64,000 nt of DNA from an uncultured Bacilli bacterium (GCA_944371995.1 CALVYD010000003.1:1-64000), one strand, 5' to 3'; positions 36,057 through 43,722 are shown, counted from the first letter of the stretch. Numbers and translations: made by a program. The notes: generated from the sequence alone by a model not told the origin.

Positions 36057-37865
36057 ATGAATTTATTAGATATTAACTTTAAAAGCATGATTTCAAACAT
36101 AACAGATGCTTTTACTACTGTTTATGGAGAAAAATATAGAGAACTTATCAACAAAAAGTTAAATAATACTTATTTTATTTCATATTTTGACATTGAAGGA
36201 CTAAAAGAATATATTAATTACTTAAAATTTTGTAAATCACGAGAACTATCTATAAAATTTTTAGAAGAAATTGGAATATCTGTAAATTATGACAAAAGTA
36301 ACTACACGAAAGCTTTAGATATAGATACATCTGAAATTTTAGATAGTACTATTGACACTTATTATGCATTTTCAAGCAAGAGAAATCAATATGTTCCGTT
36401 ACTTGCTTTTGATAATGAAAATCATGAACAAGAAAATGATATATTGCAAAATAATAGATTGAAATTGATTAATTATTTTTTACGAGAGAAAAACAAAAAA
36501 ATTACGATAGAAGATTTACCTTCTTTTATGGCAACAGATAAATATTTAGAAATTCTTAACAAAATAAAAAAATATAAAACCATTTATGATAAATTATTCC
36601 AAGAATTTTCTAACTGGGAAAAGAGTTTAGAATCATACGAGACATTTATAAAAAAAGAAGAAGATAAAAGAAATGAAATATATAAAAGAAAAAAACAAGA
36701 ATTATTTCAATTAATTTATGATAAATTACCTAAAAAAGTTAAAGAAGCAATTCAAGGTAAAGATATAGAAGAACAACAAAAAATTATATTAGGAGACTTT
36801 GATATTACTTCCCCTTCACTTATTGAAAGTTTTTCAAAAAATAGTTTTGAAGAACTTACAGATTCCAACAATAATATATGGAAAAAAATAACTAAAATTG
36901 GTATTCATCAAGTTGAATATTTAAAACATCTGAAAATAACCCTTCCATTTAATGATGCATATGATTGCAATAACGAAGAAAAACTTTCTTTTTACCTAGA
37001 CTTTTTAAAGCAAGAAAAGATACAACAGTATATTCCTAGTCAAGATGTAATTTCTTTTATTGAAAATACTAGAAAAGAAAAAATGGAAGAAGCTTATTTA
37101 GAATATCTTAGTAATCGTTCTGATTATCAGAAAATTGCTAATTCCTTTTCTTATCAACCCGACTTTCTTAATACTATACGTAATATTATACAGAAAAAAA
37201 TGATTCTTGTTACTTTACCTTATGCAATCGATAAACAAGGAAATATTATTTCTTTCTTATGTTATTCCGTTAGAAAAAATGCAGCCGGTTATTTAGATTA
37301 TCTTCTTCTTCATGAGTGTGGTCACGCTATAGAGAAGACAGAAAAAGGTTGTGGTTTAGGACCAGAATACACTTATAATAATGATTTATGGTATAATCCC
37401 TATGATAATAATTTTCGAATTTATGAAAAAATCAATGAAAACTTAAACGATATTTTTACTTTAGAAGCATTAGACTATTTACATAAAAATGATATTTATT
37501 TACTTGAGCCTAAAGAAATTGTACAACAAGACTGCCAAGACAAGAACACTTATATGATTACAAAAAAAATTCTTTACCCGTTATTAGAAAAATTTAGAGA
37601 AGAAGTTATTGCTGCAAAACTAAATGTAAATCCTTCTATTCTTACTCAGTGCATTGGAGAAGATAATTATGAAGCACTAGTTGATGTTGTTAATAAAGTT
37701 GATTATCTATGTAGAAATGACCTAGAACATTTATTAAAGTATTATCCCGATACATCTATATGCAAAGAGTATCAAAAGCAATTAGAAAGAACAAGCGAAA
37801 TTTATACTGCGATTGATACCTACTATAATAACCATCATAAAGAAACAAACCAAAACAAACGTTAA
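36057..37865 (+). CDS. Putative gluzincin-type metallopeptidase, 602 residues
   Basis: The C-terminal third carries a zinc site: H419-E420-C-G-H423 in LLLHECGHAIE, then N460-E461-x3-D465 (NENLND), matching the HExxH...NExxxD layout of gluzincins. The first 400 residues are helical and lysine-rich, with a coiled-coil region (about 170-240), and carry no signal peptide or membrane segment. It therefore probably acts in the cytoplasm. I do not know the family. It is monocistronic and divergent from the unknown six-gene operon across a 215-base gap, and ends in a strong terminator. The start is preceded by a purine-rich stretch rather than a clear AGGAGG. Confidence 0.78.
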   Translation: MNLLDINFKSMISNITDAFTTVYGEKYRELINKKLNNTYFISYFDIEGLKEYINYLKFCKSRELSIKFLEEIGISVNYDKSNYTKALDIDTSEILDSTIDTYYAFSSKRNQYVPLLAFDNENHEQENDILQNNRLKLINYFLREKNKKITIEDLPSFMATDKYLEILNKIKKYKTIYDKLFQEFSNWEKSLESYETFIKKEEDKRNEIYKRKKQELFQLIYDKLPKKVKEAIQGKDIEEQQKIILGDFDITSPSLIESFSKNSFEELTDSNNNIWKKITKIGIHQVEYLKHLKITLPFNDAYDCNNEEKLSFYLDFLKQEKIQQYIPSQDVISFIENTRKEKMEEAYLEYLSNRSDYQKIANSFSYQPDFLNTIRNIIQKKMILVTLPYAIDKQGNIISFLCYSVRKNAAGYLDYLLLHECGHAIEKTEKGCGLGPEYTYNNDLWYNPYDNNFRIYEKINENLNDIFTLEALDYLHKNDIYLLEPKEIVQQDCQDKNTYMITKKILYPLLEKFREEVIAAKLNVNPSILTQCIGEDNYEALVDVVNKVDYLCRNDLEHLLKYYPDTSICKEYQKQLERTSEIYTAIDTYYNNHHKETNQNKR

Positions 37866-37871
37866 AAAGTA

Positions 37872-37911
37872 AAAAGAACTAGTACAAAAACATATACGTA
37901 CTAGTTCTTTT
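37872..37911. terminator. Strong bidirectional terminator
   Basis: A perfect 14-bp inverted repeat (AAAAGAACTAGTAC / GTACTAGTTCTTTT) with a 12-nt loop between the convergent metallopeptidase and nuclease genes. Confidence 0.88.
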
Positions 37912-37928
37912 GTTACCTAATCTCTTCT

Positions 37929-38684
37929 TTAATTCTCAAAATAATAAATCAAATCAAAAAGACTTTCTAAATTCTTTTTTCTAATAGAAAACTGCAGACT
38001 TTTATTCTTATTCTTTAAGAAATCTTTACCACTCTTAGCAAATCTCAATATTAAAGCAACTAAAACATCTTCCTCTTCAATACATTTTATAAAAGCTTCA
38101 ATTCCCTTATATTTATAGCATTCTAATTTATAATATCTAAAATAAAAATTATCATTAGAGACATTCTTACTCGCGTAAAACAAAGCTAGATGATGAAGTT
38201 TGACACGCAATCTTTGCTCCAGAGAATCAAAATAAATAAAAGCCCTATCTTCTAAGAAATCAAACTTATCATCATATATTCTTATAAAAATCTTTTTACT
38301 ATCATAATCAATTTTTAATTCAAAATAATATTTACCATAAACTAAAACTTTTCTATTTAATTTTAAATTGACAATCAATTTCTTATGTTCATGATAAACA
38401 TTATCTCTTATTCCATAAGTTTCTAATAAATAATTACTTTCGTATAAATCAGGCCCGTCAAACGCTAAAGAAAATAAACTTATATTATATCTACTAAACC
38501 TCTGAGTACATTTCACTTCGACACCATAATAATCAGGAAAAAACATACTATCAGGATTTTTACCAAGCTGATTTTCTAATGTAAGACCTGCAGAATTATA
38601 TAAATTATTATTAATACCTTTCATATATCCTTTCATATTTAACTTTTTAAACTCTTCGATAATCTTTTCAAATTCCTTTTCCAT
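37929..38684 (-). CDS. MvaI/BcnI-type restriction endonuclease-like protein, solitary
   Basis: A 251-residue protein with the MvaI/BcnI pattern: NSAGLTLENQLG with E37, then PD51-x4-E56-V-K58 in FFPDYYGVEVKC, the PD-(D/E)XK metal site, followed by FSRYNISLFSLAFDGP. Known members cut short GC-containing sites as monomers. No DNA methyltransferase lies in this window, so the enzyme may be partnered elsewhere, be a solitary nuclease of another defence type, or target modified DNA. It is monocistronic, with a GAGGTGG site, and lies between the unknown island and the tRNA pair. Confidence 0.82.
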   Translation of the reverse strand: MEKEFEKIIEEFKKLNMKGYMKGINNNLYNSAGLTLENQLGKNPDSMFFPDYYGVEVKCTQRFSRYNISLFSLAFDGPDLYESNYLLETYGIRDNVYHEHKKLIVNLKLNRKVLVYGKYYFELKIDYDSKKIFIRIYDDKFDFLEDRAFIYFDSLEQRLRVKLHHLALFYASKNVSNDNFYFRYYKLECYKYKGIEAFIKCIEEEDVLVALILRFAKSGKDFLKNKNKSLQFSIRKKNLESLFDLIYYFEN

Positions 38685-38700
38685 ATTCCACCTCTTTTAG

Positions 38701-38808
38701 AGGGATATACTATCAGCTGGTTAGAGCAACATTTGTCGATTCTTGGAATAGAAATTATATTTTAGATAAGGGCGGTCACCGGGCAAAAAAAAAAGACCAG
38801 TAGGGTCC
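38701..38808 (+). pseudogene. Degenerate inverted copy of the adjacent tRNA(CAU)
   Basis: Read on the plus strand, this stretch keeps three collinear parts of the tRNA at 38915-38991, which lies on the minus strand. These are the D-arm (TCAG-x-TGGTTAGAGCA, 38713-38728), the anticodon-to-variable part (ATAA then GGGCGGTCAC, 38766-38779) and the 3' acceptor part (CCAGTAGGGTCC, 38797-38808). The anticodon arm is replaced by unrelated A+T sequence, and ten A replace most of the T-arm. It cannot fold as a tRNA. Confidence 0.6.
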
Positions 38809-38812
38809 TTTT
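38785..38812 (-). terminator. Terminator of the tRNA operon
   Basis: On the minus strand GACC-CTACT-GGTC is followed by ten T, with AAAG before it extending the stem imperfectly. It lies about 10 bases after the CCA end of tRNA-Leu. The hairpin is made from the 3' acceptor part of the inverted tRNA remnant. Confidence 0.72.
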
Positions 38813-38821
38813 GTTTCATAA

Positions 38822-38905
38822 TGGTGCGGGTAACAGGAGTTGAACCTGCACGTCTAAGACACTAGATCCTAAGTCTAGCGCGTCTGCCAATTCCGCCATA
38901 CCCGC
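38822..38905 (-). tRNA. tRNA-Leu (anticodon UAG)
   Basis: An 84-base cloverleaf with 7-bp acceptor GCGGGTA/TACCCGC, discriminator A and encoded CCA. The anticodon loop CTTAGGA on a CTAGA/TCTAG stem gives UAG. The long variable arm typical of class II tRNA-Leu is present (TGTCTTAGACG), and the T-loop GTTCAACTC. It is the second gene of a two-tRNA transcript. Confidence 0.95.
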
Positions 38906-38914
38906 AACTGATAA

Positions 38915-38991
38915 TGGTGGACCCTACTGGACTCGAACCAGTGACCGCCCGGTTATGAGCCGGATGCTCTAACCAACTGAGCTAAGGGTCC
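38915..38991 (-). tRNA. tRNA with CAU anticodon, probably tRNA-Ile2
   Basis: A 77-base cloverleaf with acceptor GGACCCT/AGGGTCC, discriminator A and encoded CCA. The anticodon loop CTCATAA gives CAU. The body (GGACC acceptor, TAGCTCAGTTGGTTAGAGC D-arm, CTCATAACC) is closer to the tRNA-Ile2 of Bacillus, in which TilS changes C34 to lysidine, than to its elongator tRNA-Met; this is from memory of those sequences. Elongator Met stays possible. First gene of the two-tRNA transcript. Confidence 0.88.
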
Positions 38992-39002
38992 ATTGCCTTT
39001 TA

Positions 39003-39031
39003 ATCATATCACATTTAGGGCGGTCACGCAA
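39003..39031 (-). promoter_or_regulatory. Promoter of the tRNA(CAU)-Leu operon
   Basis: On the minus strand: -35 TTGCGT (39026-39031), 17-bp spacer, -10 TATGAT (39003-39008) preceded by TG. The tRNA 5' end is 11 bases downstream, so the leader is very short. Confidence 0.65.
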
Positions 39032-39050
39032 GAGATATTCTAAAAAAAAT

Positions 39051-39152
39051 TTACTTTTTATCATCATTATCGTATTTACTAGATAATTTTAACGCACAAA
39101 ATAAAAACAAAACTAAAATAAATAAGATAATTCCAAGGATAATATACCACAT
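39051..39152 (-). CDS. Small membrane protein, 33 residues
   Basis: A short frame read from the minus strand: MWYIILGIILFILVLFLF, then CALKLSSKYDNDDKK and a UAA stop. One membrane helix of about 18 residues is followed by a Cys and a short charged tail, a shape seen in small single-helix proteins of Firmicutes such as the DUF3789 type. AAAGGGGAAAAG lies 5-6 bases before the ATG. It sits between the tRNA operon and the toxin-antitoxin pair. Function unknown. Confidence 0.6.
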   Translation of the reverse strand: MWYIILGIILFILVLFLFCALKLSSKYDNDDKK

Positions 39153-39218
39153 ATTATCTTTTCCCCTTTTCTTTTAGTATATCAACTTTTTCAAAATATT
39201 AGTCCAAAAACCAGAAAA

Positions 39219-39242
39219 AAACTATACAAAAATGTATAGTTT
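39219..39242 (-). terminator. Terminator of the toxin-antitoxin operon
   Basis: On the minus strand AAACTATAC-ATTTTT-GTATAGTTT followed by TTTTC, a 9-bp perfect stem 15 bases after the antitoxin stop. Confidence 0.85.
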
Positions 39243-39257
39243 ACTTATACATAGTCT

Positions 39258-40286
39258 TTATATATTCACTAAAGGATTATATTTTTGATATAGACTATCA
39301 CTATATTTAATTATTTTATCTCTAGCTAACCGGTAAACAAAAAATGATTTAACAACATCTAACTCTTCGATATTTTTATAATTAATCTTTATTATATCAT
39401 ATATTTTACTAGGTACCATCCAATCCAATGCTTGCATATCCGCTTTTATCTCATAATCTTCTGTTTCTTTATCATCTAACATTGTAATGATACTTCCACT
39501 TTTTGCTCGATTATAATCACTTTTACAATGAGCAAGCTCATGTAATAAAGCAAAATAAATATCAGCATACCTTTTATGTTTTCTCGTGATATATATTGCA
39601 GGTTTATCATTTAATACTTTAAACGCTCCCCTTACCTTAGTACCTTTTAAATCATCTTGGATAGCTAAAAAAATACCATTCTTATTAAATTCCATGATTA
39701 ATTTATTCTCATCAAAAGACTGATTACTTGCTTCCATTCTAATAAATTCTACCAATTTATTAATATTTTCTTTTGTATATTTTTCAACTTTTTGATCTGC
39801 AATAATTCTATTGCATCTTTCTAACCATAACGCTAATAATTCTGGCTTATCGTTTTTACTCTTATAAAAAATCACATTATTTTCTTTTGTTAATGAATTA
39901 GGATTTGTAATTCTCAAATATTTTAATATATCTTTGGCAATAGCATAATCATTTCTAGCATCTCTATATTTTACATGATACTCATCAGCCAATTCTTTAT
40001 AACTAAATCTATTAATATAATTTCTAATAGATAAATGATTCTCATCCAAATAATTTTGAATTACTTTATCCATTTTATAATTTTGTTCAGTATTTTCAAT
40101 ATAACTTACTGGAATACCAGTAATAAAAGAAATGTTATATATCATATTTTGAGATAATTCAACATTACCTTTTATAATATCTATTAAGTTTTTAGAAGTT
40201 GTATTAATTCGATCAGCAAATTCTTTTATACTAATATTCTTGTACTCTAAAAATTCACCTAATTCTCTACCAAATTTATTCATCAT
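39258..40286 (-). CDS. HigA-like antitoxin: XRE helix-turn-helix plus ImmA/IrrE peptidase domain
   Basis: About 342 residues from the start at 40286. Residues 5-65 form an XRE-type helix-turn-helix (ISIKEFADRINTTSKNLIDIIKG). The C-terminal part is an ImmA/IrrE (COG2856) domain with H249-ELA-H253 in ALLHELAHCKSDYNR and a later EIKADMQALDWMVP that can supply the third ligand. The start overlaps the stop of the toxin gene by about 11 bases and has no clear site, so translation is probably coupled. By the toxin-first order it resembles HigBA. It should bind the palindrome at 40668-40689. Confidence 0.85.
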   Translation of the reverse strand: MMNKFGRELGEFLEYKNISIKEFADRINTTSKNLIDIIKGNVELSQNMIYNISFITGIPVSYIENTEQNYKMDKVIQNYLDENHLSIRNYINRFSYKELADEYHVKYRDARNDYAIAKDILKYLRITNPNSLTKENNVIFYKSKNDKPELLALWLERCNRIIADQKVEKYTKENINKLVEFIRMEASNQSFDENKLIMEFNKNGIFLAIQDDLKGTKVRGAFKVLNDKPAIYITRKHKRYADIYFALLHELAHCKSDYNRAKSGSIITMLDDKETEDYEIKADMQALDWMVPSKIYDIIKINYKNIEELDVVKSFFVYRLARDKIIKYSDSLYQKYNPLVNI

Positions 40287-40614
40287 AAAATCTGAGTTTA
40301 TCAGGAGTAAAGTCATTATAATGATCATAACTTACATATACAAAAATTATTTCATTTTCAGCTGTTGATGGCATTACTATTAATCTTATTACTCCACCGT
40401 TTCTTTCTAAATTAAAAGACCAAAAACCACTATTTTGATGTTTTAATGGTTCAAATTCATAGATTGTCGTCATAATTGGATTGGTTTGTAACTCTTTAAA
40501 TACATTATGATTCGTAATTTTTTCCGTTATATCTTCTAAATTAGCTAATTCCTTTCTATACCTTTTTAATTTTTTGGCTGAATTATCAAAACTTTTTGTA
40601 TATGTTATGTGCAT
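40276..40614 (-). CDS. RelE/HigB-like toxin
   Basis: A 112-residue protein with a RelE/HigB-like outline: MHITYTKSFDNSAKKLKRY, a helical hairpin, then strands (FWSFNLERNGGVIRLIVMP and IIFVYVSYDHYNDF) ending near a basic/aromatic C-terminus (DKLRFYDE). Such proteins cut mRNA on the ribosome. The start has a very strong site (AAGGAGGAAC). The antitoxin follows immediately. The catalytic residues are not certain from sequence alone. Confidence 0.8.
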   Translation of the reverse strand: MHITYTKSFDNSAKKLKRYRKELANLEDITEKITNHNVFKELQTNPIMTTIYEFEPLKHQNSGFWSFNLERNGGVIRLIVMPSTAENEIIFVYVSYDHYNDFTPDKLRFYDE

Positions 40615-40667
40615 TTTTTCTTGTTCCTCCTTCCTTTCTCATACACCTCCTTATCTCATTTGTTATT

Positions 40668-40696
40668 ATATTAACATATACGTTAATATATGTAAA
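40668..40696 (-). promoter_or_regulatory. Promoter and operator of the toxin-antitoxin operon
   Basis: On the minus strand: -35 TTTACA (40691-40696), 17-bp spacer, -10 TAATAT (40668-40673). A perfect palindrome, ATATTAAC-N6-GTTAATAT (40668-40689), covers the spacer and the -10 box. This is the expected position for an operator through which the helix-turn-helix antitoxin represses its own operon. Confidence 0.72.
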
Positions 40697-40711
40697 TAAC
40701 ATTTACAAAAA

Positions 40712-40735
40712 AATAAAAGATTTTCATCTTTTATT
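40712..40735 (-). terminator. Terminator of the LCP gene pair
   Basis: On the minus strand AATAAAAGAT-GAAA-ATCTTTTATT followed by TTTTTG, a 10-bp stem with a GNRA loop overlapping the stop of the last LCP gene. Confidence 0.8.
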
Positions 40736-42167
40736 CTTTCTCCAAAACTTCATTTATTTTATTTCTCGCATTAACAACATCTTCAGCATTAGGAATCATA
40801 GCATAGCCATAATCATCTAATACAGTAATAAACACATTACCATCAGGTCCATCAACAGACTGTGTAATAAACTTCCATTCAGCTCCATCAATGGTATCTT
40901 TTGCAATATTAGTAATAACTTCTCTTGGAATTGTCGTTGTATACAAATCACTTAAAGAGTCCAATATTTCTTTATAATTTACAAACGAATTCGTACTCTT
41001 TAACTTTTCAAATATAGCAATAATAATCTTTTGACAATTCTTCTGTCTTACTCTATCTCTTCCAACAAAGGCATTTCTTTCTCTCGCAACAGTCAAAGTC
41101 TCTATTCCATTTAATTCTTGACACCCTTTTTTTACATACAACTTCTCTTTTCCACTATCATCATAAGAATTTAAAATCAATGCATGCGTTGTAGTAAAAC
41201 TTTGATCAGAGCAATAAGTAATACCTCCAATTTTATCAACTAAACCAACTAAACTCTCTGTAGTTATTTTAATAGTATAATCAATATCAATATCAAAAAA
41301 TTGTTCCAATGACTTTTCACTAGAATCAGGAGCAAAAGCAAACATATGACTTAAAGTATCCATCTTACCATCCATACCATAAATCTCCATATAATAATCC
41401 CTTGGAATACTAGTCATTAGTATTTCATGTGTATCCATATTAACAGTAATAATAGCATTATAATCAATTAATCCAGCAAAGTCTTTACCACCAATATAAA
41501 TATTAAATCTATCTTTAACATCTTCATCATTAACAGAAGAAGATTCCATATCAAACTCATAAACAATTTTAAAAGAATCTTTATCAAGACTATCATTAAC
41601 ATTCAATAAAACATCATAACTAGCTTTATCAATCAACATAAAATCAATATCTTTATTTAATACATCACTTACCATAGTAGTAACATTATCATAAGAAGAA
41701 CTCTTAATAGAAAACTCACTTTCTACCTCTTTTAAAGCCTTCTTAATATTACTACTATTCTTATAATAATAAATAGTACCTTGAATATCTTTCTTCTTAT
41801 ATTTATTCTCTTTATTAGTAACAATATAATAAGTAGATATCTCTTTTTTTACATTACTAAAAGACTCATTTAAAAACTCATTTCCATAATATAAATAATA
41901 ACTACCTACACCACTTAAAATAATAGAAATGATTATTAAAACAACACCAATTACTTTAACTACTTTCTTCTTTAAATTAATAAATACAATAGATAAAATA
42001 ATAAGTATAAAAACTACTAAAATAATAAGTATTAAGTATTTAGTAGGTAAAATATTAATACTAAATAAGAAATATAAAAAAATACTAAATACAATAACTG
42101 CAATAATACTTAATATATTTAATTTACTAATATAATGTTTCTTAGTCTTATCCTTAGTCTTTTTCAT
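40731..42167 (-). CDS. LytR-CpsA-Psr (LCP) family wall polymer ligase, second copy
   Basis: A 478-residue protein that, by family, transfers lipid-linked glycopolymers to peptidoglycan. Three N-terminal membrane helices (about 15-35, 45-65, 75-98) replace the usual single one. An extra extracellular domain (about 110-220; TYYIVTNKENKYKKKDIQGT) follows, then the LCP domain with the conserved Arg/Asp sites (TSIPRDYYMEI, ARERNAFVGRDRVRQKNCQKI). The start at 42167 has GAAGGTG upstream and overlaps the previous LCP gene by 14 bases. It probably attaches the polymer made by the adjacent locus. Confidence 0.9.
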   Translation of the reverse strand: MKKTKDKTKKHYISKLNILSIIAVIVFSIFLYFLFSINILPTKYLILIILVVFILIILSIVFINLKKKVVKVIGVVLIIISIILSGVGSYYLYYGNEFLNESFSNVKKEISTYYIVTNKENKYKKKDIQGTIYYYKNSSNIKKALKEVESEFSIKSSSYDNVTTMVSDVLNKDIDFMLIDKASYDVLLNVNDSLDKDSFKIVYEFDMESSSVNDEDVKDRFNIYIGGKDFAGLIDYNAIITVNMDTHEILMTSIPRDYYMEIYGMDGKMDTLSHMFAFAPDSSEKSLEQFFDIDIDYTIKITTESLVGLVDKIGGITYCSDQSFTTTHALILNSYDDSGKEKLYVKKGCQELNGIETLTVARERNAFVGRDRVRQKNCQKIIIAIFEKLKSTNSFVNYKEILDSLSDLYTTTIPREVITNIAKDTIDGAEWKFITQSVDGPDGNVFITVLDDYGYAMIPNAEDVVNARNKINEVLEKE

Positions 42168-43584
42168 TTGACACCTTCTCCAACAATTCATTAATTCTAT
42201 TAGATGCATCTTTTCTACTTTCTTCATCAGGTATCGTTACATATAACTTCATACCTGGCATAGAATAAGTTTCCATATAAGTAGAAGCAGCAGTACCAGT
42301 AACAGCTTCTCTATAAACACTCCATTTACTCATAGTATCTATTTGATCTCTAACATATTTTTTTATGGTATCAGTAGGAATATTAGTTTGAAATAAATCT
42401 TTTAAATCATCTAAGATATTACCATAATCTTTAAGTAATTCCCTACTACTAGAAATCTTAGTAATAATAGCTTCAATAATTCGTTCTTGATGTTCTCCTC
42501 TAGTATTATCTCCATTAGGCATCTTCTTACGTTCTCTAGCATATTCTAAAGCTTCTTTACCATTTAAATGAATCATACCTTTTTCAAAGTATCTAGTACT
42601 TCCTTGGAACGCTACATCATTATTAACATCAATACCATTAATAGTATCTACTAGTTTAATAACACTATCAAAATTAACTCTAATGTAATAAGGAATATCA
42701 ATCTCTAAGAAATCTTCTATTGTATTAATAGACATATCAATACCATAAATTCCTGCATGAGTTAATTTATCTTTAAGACCAGTAGTACCATGAAGCTGTA
42801 CATACATATCACGAGGAATATTAGTAAGTAAAACTTCATGAGTATAAGGATTAATCGTTACTACAATATTAACATCACTTCTAGATACACTATCAATATG
42901 ACCATTCGTATCAATACCACTAATTAAAATATTCATAGGTCCATATTTTTTCTCTTCTTCTGTTTCTTTTTTCTGAATTACATCTATCGATAACTCAGCA
43001 ATAACCCTAGTATTAGACTGAAAAGAATCCATATTTTCATCTAATATCTCTTTATTAGTAGAATTAATCAATAAACTATCTACATCACCATTTAATAAAT
43101 CTTTAACGATAGTATTCATATTCGTATATTCCTTATCATGAATAGTAATACTATCACGAACCTCCTCTAATACTTTTTTATAATTATTAGACTGTCTTTC
43201 AAAAATAGCCATAGTTTTATCTTCTAAATCATCTAACTCTTTATATTTACTATCCTTCTTTACTACAACATAATAAATCTTCTTCTCATTGACTTCTTCT
43301 ATCGTATCAAAAAAAGAATTTGTAGTCCAAACATAATAAATACCAATAAAAGACAATGTACCAAAAAGTAACATAAAAACTAATAAAATAATAGACAAAA
43401 CAAGTCTTTTAACCTTAAAAGAAAAAATAGTAAAGAAAACACCAAGTACGACAACCAATACACTAAGTATAACTAAATATTTAACAGGTATTAATCCCAT
43501 TCTATATACACTAATTAATAATAGAATAAAGACAATATCTAAAACAATACTAAGTACTCTATTAATATATTTAAATACTCTCAT
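42154..43584 (-). CDS. LytR-CpsA-Psr (LCP) family wall polymer ligase, first copy
   Basis: A 476-residue relative of the next gene with the same layout: three membrane helices (about 10-30, 34-54, 62-86), an extra outer domain (about 95-210; IYYVVVKKDSKYKELDDLED) and the LCP domain (NIVVTINPYTHEVLLTNIPRD, ARERKKMPNGDNTRGEHQERI). The extra domain resembles part of a periplasmic-binding-protein lobe, an impression only. Its binding site (AGAGTGG) is weak. It lies after the terminator of the polysaccharide operon and so needs its own promoter or read-through. Confidence 0.9.
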   Translation of the reverse strand: MRVFKYINRVLSIVLDIVFILLLISVYRMGLIPVKYLVILSVLVVVLGVFFTIFSFKVKRLVLSIILLVFMLLFGTLSFIGIYYVWTTNSFFDTIEEVNEKKIYYVVVKKDSKYKELDDLEDKTMAIFERQSNNYKKVLEEVRDSITIHDKEYTNMNTIVKDLLNGDVDSLLINSTNKEILDENMDSFQSNTRVIAELSIDVIQKKETEEEKKYGPMNILISGIDTNGHIDSVSRSDVNIVVTINPYTHEVLLTNIPRDMYVQLHGTTGLKDKLTHAGIYGIDMSINTIEDFLEIDIPYYIRVNFDSVIKLVDTINGIDVNNDVAFQGSTRYFEKGMIHLNGKEALEYARERKKMPNGDNTRGEHQERIIEAIITKISSSRELLKDYGNILDDLKDLFQTNIPTDTIKKYVRDQIDTMSKWSVYREAVTGTAASTYMETYSMPGMKLYVTIPDEESRKDASNRINELLEKVSNEKD

Positions 43585-43692
43585 ATAACCACTCTTTCTG
43601 TGCCTTATTATACTATAAATAAAGAAAAAAATAAATTATAAAGTAAACATAATTCATAAAATATTATTGATTAAATAACAATAAAAATAGAA

Positions 43693-43722
43693 CAGCTATT
43701 TAACATCTCTATAAAATAGCTG
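43693..43722 (-). terminator. Terminator of the polysaccharide operon
   Basis: CAGCTATTT and AAATAGCTG form a 9-bp stem with a 12-nt loop, followed on the minus strand by TTCTATTTTTATT, just after the flippase gene. Confidence 0.75.

Larger units (their letters stand above)
38769..39027. repeat. 11-bp direct repeats flanking the tRNA pair
   Basis: AGGGCGGTCAC occurs at 38769-38779 and 39017-39027 in the same direction. Ten of its bases recur inverted inside the tRNA(CAU) at 38941-38950. The right copy lies between the -35 and -10 boxes of the tRNA promoter. GC-rich repeats of this length stand out in such A+T-rich DNA. Confidence 0.6.

Noticed and set aside
38769-39027. Spaced GC-rich repeats as a CRISPR array or classical att sites
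   Set aside because: Only two direct copies of 11 bp with tRNA genes between them, no regular spacers and no integrase beside them; reported as a repeat only.
40561-40640. Short 18-codon frame with GGAGG overlapping the toxin start (MRKEGG...)
   Set aside because: The spacing between GGAGG and ATG is too short, and the toxin has its own stronger site; probably chance.
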